From assembly GCA_037355855.1 (NCBI GenBank), contig CM074761.1, positions 6,281,346 through 6,345,345 on the forward strand: 64,000 nucleotides of DNA, in the 5' to 3' direction. Both the position numbers and the translations under genes were made by a program. The DNA is from Pseudo-nitzschia pungens (taxonomy: Eukaryota; Bacillariophyta; Bacillariophyceae; Bacillariales; Bacillariaceae). This document shows, piece by piece, positions 59,689 to 64,000 of this stretch. How positions within the stretch are numbered: position 1 is the stretch's first letter; each line of letters starts with the position of its first letter. Under the pieces are notes generated by a model. The model had not been told where the DNA came from. It made no database searches and saw only the letters and a list, made by a program, of their open reading frames with translations.

Positions 59689-60429
59689 ATAGCGCACATT
59701 GAATTTGAGCAACATTCCAAGTGCTGATCCAATGTTGTGATTCGCCCCCACGCTTTGGTTTGGTGCCATGAAGAATGAGAGCCGCATCGTGTCGGGTTAA
59801 AATGGGATCCAACAGGAGACAGGAATCATTCGTCCCCTTGCTGCTGAGATCCATGAGCCTCGACTACAACGATGCAATTCCATCTCTTTTGTGCATCGAG
59901 ATGATAGAACAGCATGGCCTTGTTGGAAATGGATCCATGCGGACACTTTTACACAAATATACAATTACATTATGAATTAAAAAATGAACTAGAATAGATT
60001 TACAGACAGACAAGAAATCCTCATATTTTAGCATTGAATTCTGTTTGGCCATGATGAGTTGGAAGACGAGGAAAGTTATTTCTAGAATGTCGATGAATCG
60101 TTGTCCTCTTGATCTGATGAGTTTGGAATTTGGAATAAACTGCGAGTGGGGATAAGACGATACATATGGCGAGGAAGAGTACAACTTTTGGTTTTACGTT
60201 GACTGGGTCAAGAAATCAACTTGAAAGGCGAAAGTATTGCTTCCATTTATTTACTACTGTATTTTTTACAAACATGCTATAATTTTTAAGCTTTATCTTG
60301 CATTCATAGAAGCAACTGCTTTGTAGAATTGAGCGATTTAGAGCAGTACTCCTGTTGATAGCGTTGCATTACAAATCGTCTTCTGTTGTTTCTGGCATCA
60401 CTTGTGTTTTTCGTGAGCAACTAGAGCGA
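59689..60429. other. Intergenic region between the convergent cyclase and protease genes
   Basis: No open frame with coding character; some AT-rich stretches. The two genes point toward each other, so both 3' ends lie here or just to the right. Confidence 0.5.
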
Positions 60430-60630
60430 ACCAAAATACACGATGATCCCGGTCTTTCGTGGATCCAGAGAAACAACGACACGATGATCCCTGTCTTCCG
60501 TGAACATCCTCAGGGAAGCAAAATACACAACGATCCCGATCTTTCGTGAGTGCAAAGAAAAAACGACACGGTGATCCCGGTCTTTCGTGAATCTAGAGAA
60601 GCAAATACACATTGCTCCCGGCCTTTCGTT
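60430..60630 (+). repeat. Minisatellite, left of the metalloprotease
   Basis: Five degenerate units of about 40 bp with the core GATGATCCCGGTCTTTCGTG followed by AATNCAGAGAAGCAA. The same core recurs at 63586-64000. Confidence 0.85.
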
Positions 60631-60784
60631 GCAGCAGACCACATGCGGGATACCGGCAGTACTTGTACGCTGTTAGTCGGTGAAGATGTTGGTAGAAAGG
60701 TGAGTTGAAATCAACATGAATTAATTGCAATATTCTACAGTAGCTTATTAGTACACGTCCAATTGATATTGGCAATAAGTTTTG

Positions 60785-63037
60785 TTACAAATCAGCGCAT
60801 CTGTTGCACGCTTCTGGGCAGCTTTTCCACAATGGCTTGCCATTGAATGTGTTATCACATTTCTTCTTCTTTTTGATCCATTTGCAGTTCTTCTTCTTTC
60901 CTTTGCCTGAGCTCTTGATGTTGAACTTTCCTTTCTTGTCCTTGCAGATCGAGAATACTGAACTCATGGTAGGTTTGGCGGTAGGGGTAAGAGTAGGAGA
61001 AGTGGTGGGTAATCGAGTCGGAGCCATAGTAGGGGATTCAGTGGGAGAAGCGGTAGGTGGTCGAGTCGGAGCCATAGTAGGGGATTCAGTGGGAGAAGTG
61101 CTGGGTGGTCGAGTAGGAGCCACAGTAGGGGATTCAGAAGGAGAAGTGCTGGATGGTTGAGTAGGAGCATCTGTGGGGGATTCAGTAGAAGAAGTGTTGG
61201 GTGGTTGAGTAGTAGGAGTGGCAGTGGGAGATCCGACTGGAGCAATGGTTGGGGAAGTAGTTGTTGCAGTGACCGCATTTGGACTTGTACCAACTTGAAA
61301 GTGCTCAACTTTCACGCTAAATTTTTCATTTACTTTCAATCTGGAAAATAAAACGTTTCCTTGGGAATCAAGTGCACGGTAGGAGCCAGGGCCTTGTTTA
61401 CAGCAAATGCCATCCTCGTACTGGTCATACAGGATAAATTTGTAGCTTTTTTTGTACGGAAGGCAAACTTCAGTTGTGTACAAAGTGCGCTTCTGTGTCA
61501 TGCCTTGACCCTGAGCCACCATCGTACCAAGCTCATCATCAAGAATGACAAATCGATTGTCTTCAGGGTAATCATCAGTTGTAATCTCGATGGTGTGCAT
61601 CTCGCATTCTAGGGGTGTAGGATTACTACTAGGAGTTTCAGGTCTATTGTAGACGTCGATAACTTTGATAGCAGCGTCTTGAATAGCTTCGTTTCCATTC
61701 AAAACGGCAGCAAATTTGATTTCAACGTGCCTTCCTCTTTCACCATTGAAGTTTTCAATAACATGGGATTGGCCCAAGAACAACGATGCAACCTTTTTCG
61801 ATTCACCGTATTCTGTTGGTAGTCCTTTCTCCTTGCGGACAATTGTTACAAGATTTTTGTCTTCATAGGTGTCTTTGTTGATTCCAGCTTGGCGATTGTA
61901 TCCAATGTAATAATCTTGATCAGATGCCATTTGTTCCAACCGGACTACAATCAATGCATCATCGTTTCTTTTGTAGTCGGCAACTCCATTGAGAGTGAAT
62001 TCCTTGACTGGCTCACCGTCGAGAGGATTCACTGTCGTTACCTTGTCATCATACCAACCAAGTTGATAATTTTTGGCTGGATTGAAGCACATATTCATAT
62101 CGTCAGATCCGTACGAGGCTCCCATATAACCTGTCTTGTCCCCATAACTGCTTCCACCTTTATCTCCAGAATGAGCCAGTCCAAGATTGTGACCAACCTC
62201 ATGTACTTGCACAGACACAGATGATGCTGCCTCGTTGTTGTAGAAGCTAAAGCTCCCACCAACAAACGCATATGCCAACCAATCACCAGTGCCTGGTGGA
62301 AAGACAAAAGCAACAAGGTCGTACATATCCAGGGCTCCGAGTTGATCAATGGCATCTGCCACCGCAGCCTGTTGCAGCATGTTGCGATGGTTGTTGGTGG
62401 AAAGATCAAAATTGATCTTGACGTCGACAACTCCGTTATTGACTTCCACACCGGTTTCTGTTGTACCTGAAAAGGGCTCAATCTGGAGCTTTCCGTATGA
62501 GCAGGCCTTGTATTGTGTCTTGAGGCAGCTTTCATCGTCAAAAAAGTCGTTTTCCAGTTGAGAAACGTCTGGATTCGGTGCAATATCATTGGAATCAGAT
62601 ATACGAATCACAAGAGTGGTGAGAACTCCTTTTTTAACCGCTAGATCACGCTCAATTCTTGTAGGGTCAGCGCCGCGTGGATCGTTACGAACTTCAATGA
62701 GCGCATCTGCGGGAATGTAAATTTTTGGATCTTCCATATCAACAATCGCTCTACTGAGAGTCATGGTTGATTCTCCTGGTACAGCGTGTTCCATGATAGA
62801 TTCGGTTCCTTCAATTTCCAGATATTGCAATCCGAGCATTTTAGAATCTTCTTTTGGTAACTCGCAAACCCATGTATCTGGTAATGTCCTGTCATTATTT
62901 GTTTTATATTGGATATCCTCGATGTACAGCTTGCATGTTGTTGTTTGCGATAAATGTCGATGGCGGGATCCTCGAAGGACAGTGGAGGAAACATTTGCCA
63001 ACAGGATAGCGAGAAGCATGATTGAAATGATATTCAT
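60785..63037 (-). CDS. Secreted zinc metalloprotease, gametolysin (peptidase M11) type
   Basis: A 750-residue single-exon frame starts at ATG 63035-63037. Residues 1-18 form a signal peptide (MNIISIMLLAILLANVSS). A propeptide-like region precedes the catalytic domain with HEVGHNLGLAH at 279-289, where His 279, His 283 and His 289 bind zinc and Glu 280 is the base. A GYMG turn follows about 20 residues on. After a beta-rich region with a DQYEDGICC block come about eight Pro/Thr/Ser repeats (ESPTMAPTRPP type, roughly 590-700), likely an O-glycosylated stalk. The end is a Lys-rich, six-Cys module (NCKWIKKKKKC...CPEACNRC) frequent in diatom secreted proteins. M11 proteases of green algae dissolve gamete walls; the diatom role is unknown. 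It faces the cyclase gene in convergent orientation. Confidence 0.9.
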   Translation of the reverse strand: MNIISIMLLAILLANVSSTVLRGSRHRHLSQTTTCKLYIEDIQYKTNNDRTLPDTWVCELPKEDSKMLGLQYLEIEGTESIMEHAVPGESTMTLSRAIVDMEDPKIYIPADALIEVRNDPRGADPTRIERDLAVKKGVLTTLVIRISDSNDIAPNPDVSQLENDFFDDESCLKTQYKACSYGKLQIEPFSGTTETGVEVNNGVVDVKINFDLSTNNHRNMLQQAAVADAIDQLGALDMYDLVAFVFPPGTGDWLAYAFVGGSFSFYNNEAASSVSVQVHEVGHNLGLAHSGDKGGSSYGDKTGYMGASYGSDDMNMCFNPAKNYQLGWYDDKVTTVNPLDGEPVKEFTLNGVADYKRNDDALIVVRLEQMASDQDYYIGYNRQAGINKDTYEDKNLVTIVRKEKGLPTEYGESKKVASLFLGQSHVIENFNGERGRHVEIKFAAVLNGNEAIQDAAIKVIDVYNRPETPSSNPTPLECEMHTIEITTDDYPEDNRFVILDDELGTMVAQGQGMTQKRTLYTTEVCLPYKKSYKFILYDQYEDGICCKQGPGSYRALDSQGNVLFSRLKVNEKFSVKVEHFQVGTSPNAVTATTTSPTIAPVGSPTATPTTQPPNTSSTESPTDAPTQPSSTSPSESPTVAPTRPPSTSPTESPTMAPTRPPTASPTESPTMAPTRLPTTSPTLTPTAKPTMSSVFSICKDKKGKFNIKSSGKGKKKNCKWIKKKKKCDNTFNGKPLWKSCPEACNRCADL

Positions 63038-63585
63038 TATGGTTGTTATTTTTTTGTTTTAATTACGTTTGGTTGTGGTTGTGAAAAAAATTATGAGATT
63101 GGTGAGACGGCAACATGGATTGATAAATTTTCAAAAATATTCTGACAAACCTGACTTCCGTATTATGGCATGGCGCATGGCGCGGTTGAGTTGCGCATTG
63201 AGAATTCAAGAAGGACGGGCAGCTTTAGGAAATCATACAAAAAACAAAAAGGAACTTTCTAGAGATTCTTCATTGGGCCTTGATAAAGTCTTTGATTGAT
63301 GTCATCGTAATCTTTTTTATTCTCGAACTACTTCTACTTCGTACGAAGTAGTAGTTTAGAATCGTACCGGTACATTACAGTGCGTAGCGCATCCGTTTTC
63401 TTGCGTGCACAGCGTTTCCTACGTGTACCGGCATGTGTTACACGTACTTTGTCAAAACAATGTTATGGATTTGTCGCTTCGATGATTTTTCAACCGCCCA
63501 TAAAAATTGTGTGTTTCCCCTATGAGGTAAATCTTACCCTAGCATCGCCCCGGATAAAAAGTACATCAGGGAGCAGCGAATCATG
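63038..63585. other. Upstream region of the metalloprotease; no gene seen
   Basis: Presumed promoter of the minus-strand protease, AT-rich near 63040-63110. A TACTTCGTACGAAGTA palindrome lies near 63334-63349. No coding signal. Confidence 0.4.
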
Positions 63586-64000
63586 ATGATCCTGCGCTCT
63601 CGAGAGTTTGGTGAATCAAATACATCATGATGATGCTGATGCTGGTCGTGGTCTTTAGGGAGTGATCCCGGTCTTTCGTGAATGTGGAGAATCAAGTACG
63701 TGTACACGATGATCCCGGTCTTTCGCGAGTGCAGGGAATCAAAAACACGATGATCCCGGTCTTTTGGGAACGCAGAGAAACAGCGACATAATGATCCCAT
63801 TTTTTTGACGTTGCTGCTGGTGGTACTGCTGTTCTTGCAGCTGCTGGAATCCACCTATATTCCTGCTGAAGTTTGGTAAATTCCAGAAAACAAATACATG
63901 ATGCTCCCTGTCTTTCATGAATGCAGTGAATCAAACACACCTTCATCCCGTTTTTTTGTGAACGCAAAGAAGCAACGACACGATAATCCCTCTCTTCAGT
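63586..64000 (+). repeat. Minisatellite, right of the metalloprotease
   Basis: Seven to eight degenerate ~40-bp units with GATGATCCCGGTCTTTCGTG(A), clearest at 63659, 63708 and 63747, then decaying to the window edge. Same orientation and core as 60430-60630. Confidence 0.85.

Noticed and set aside
1..64000. tRNA or rRNA genes
   Set aside because: I saw no cloverleaf with A and B boxes and no rRNA-like sequence. The tRNA-like match at the primer sites is only a 14-base complement.

Overview
The window looks like nuclear DNA of a diatom, most likely pennate. It carries spliced genes with short GT-AG introns, Ty1/copia-type retroelements with single gag-pol frames, a fused receptor cyclase/phosphodiesterase gene of a kind known from pennate diatoms, and a gametolysin-type metalloprotease with PT-rich repeats. 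Nothing in it is bacterial. The organism call is inference from gene content.

Positions 1-48976 are a nest of mobile elements whose order of arrival can be read from target duplications. The oldest layer is a broken, intron-containing tyrosine recombinase gene (445-5021, minus), flanked by two direct repeats of about 430 bp (11-440, and 5565-5712 continued at 14124-14460). A deleted copia element of family B (1002-2922) sits inside the recombinase gene. A complete copia element of family A (A1, 5713-14123, target duplication TGCTG) sits inside the right-hand repeat. A second family B element (14553-48976) lies next to it. Its gag-pol frame was split by a second family A element (A2, 16032-44076, target duplication GAAAT), and A2 was split by a 20.3-kb DNA transposon (19239-39574, target duplication CT).

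The DNA transposon has short inverted ends followed by subterminal TCGCGACC motifs. It holds a large transposase-like gene (minus), an unfamiliar 740-residue Cys-rich/acidic-tail protein (plus) set between two minisatellites sharing a motif, and two minus-strand accessory genes carrying in-frame stop codons. A tandem array (three units of 3.1-4.8 kb) has multiplied part of one accessory gene. A fragment of a related transposon lies at 51603-52641.

Positions 48977-54598 have no convincing gene, apart from that fragment, simple repeats and a GC-rich stretch. From 54599 on the DNA looks like ordinary host sequence: a short secreted-peptide frame, an eight-exon transmembrane nucleotide cyclase/phosphodiesterase gene (55115-59688, 1176 aa predicted), and on the opposite strand a secreted M11-type metalloprotease (60785-63037), with related minisatellites on both sides of the protease.

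The main observations are the direct-repeat-flanked tyrosine recombinase, the large DNA transposon with its accessory genes and internal tandem amplification, and five in-frame stop codons in old mobile genes that each fit one C-to-T change.
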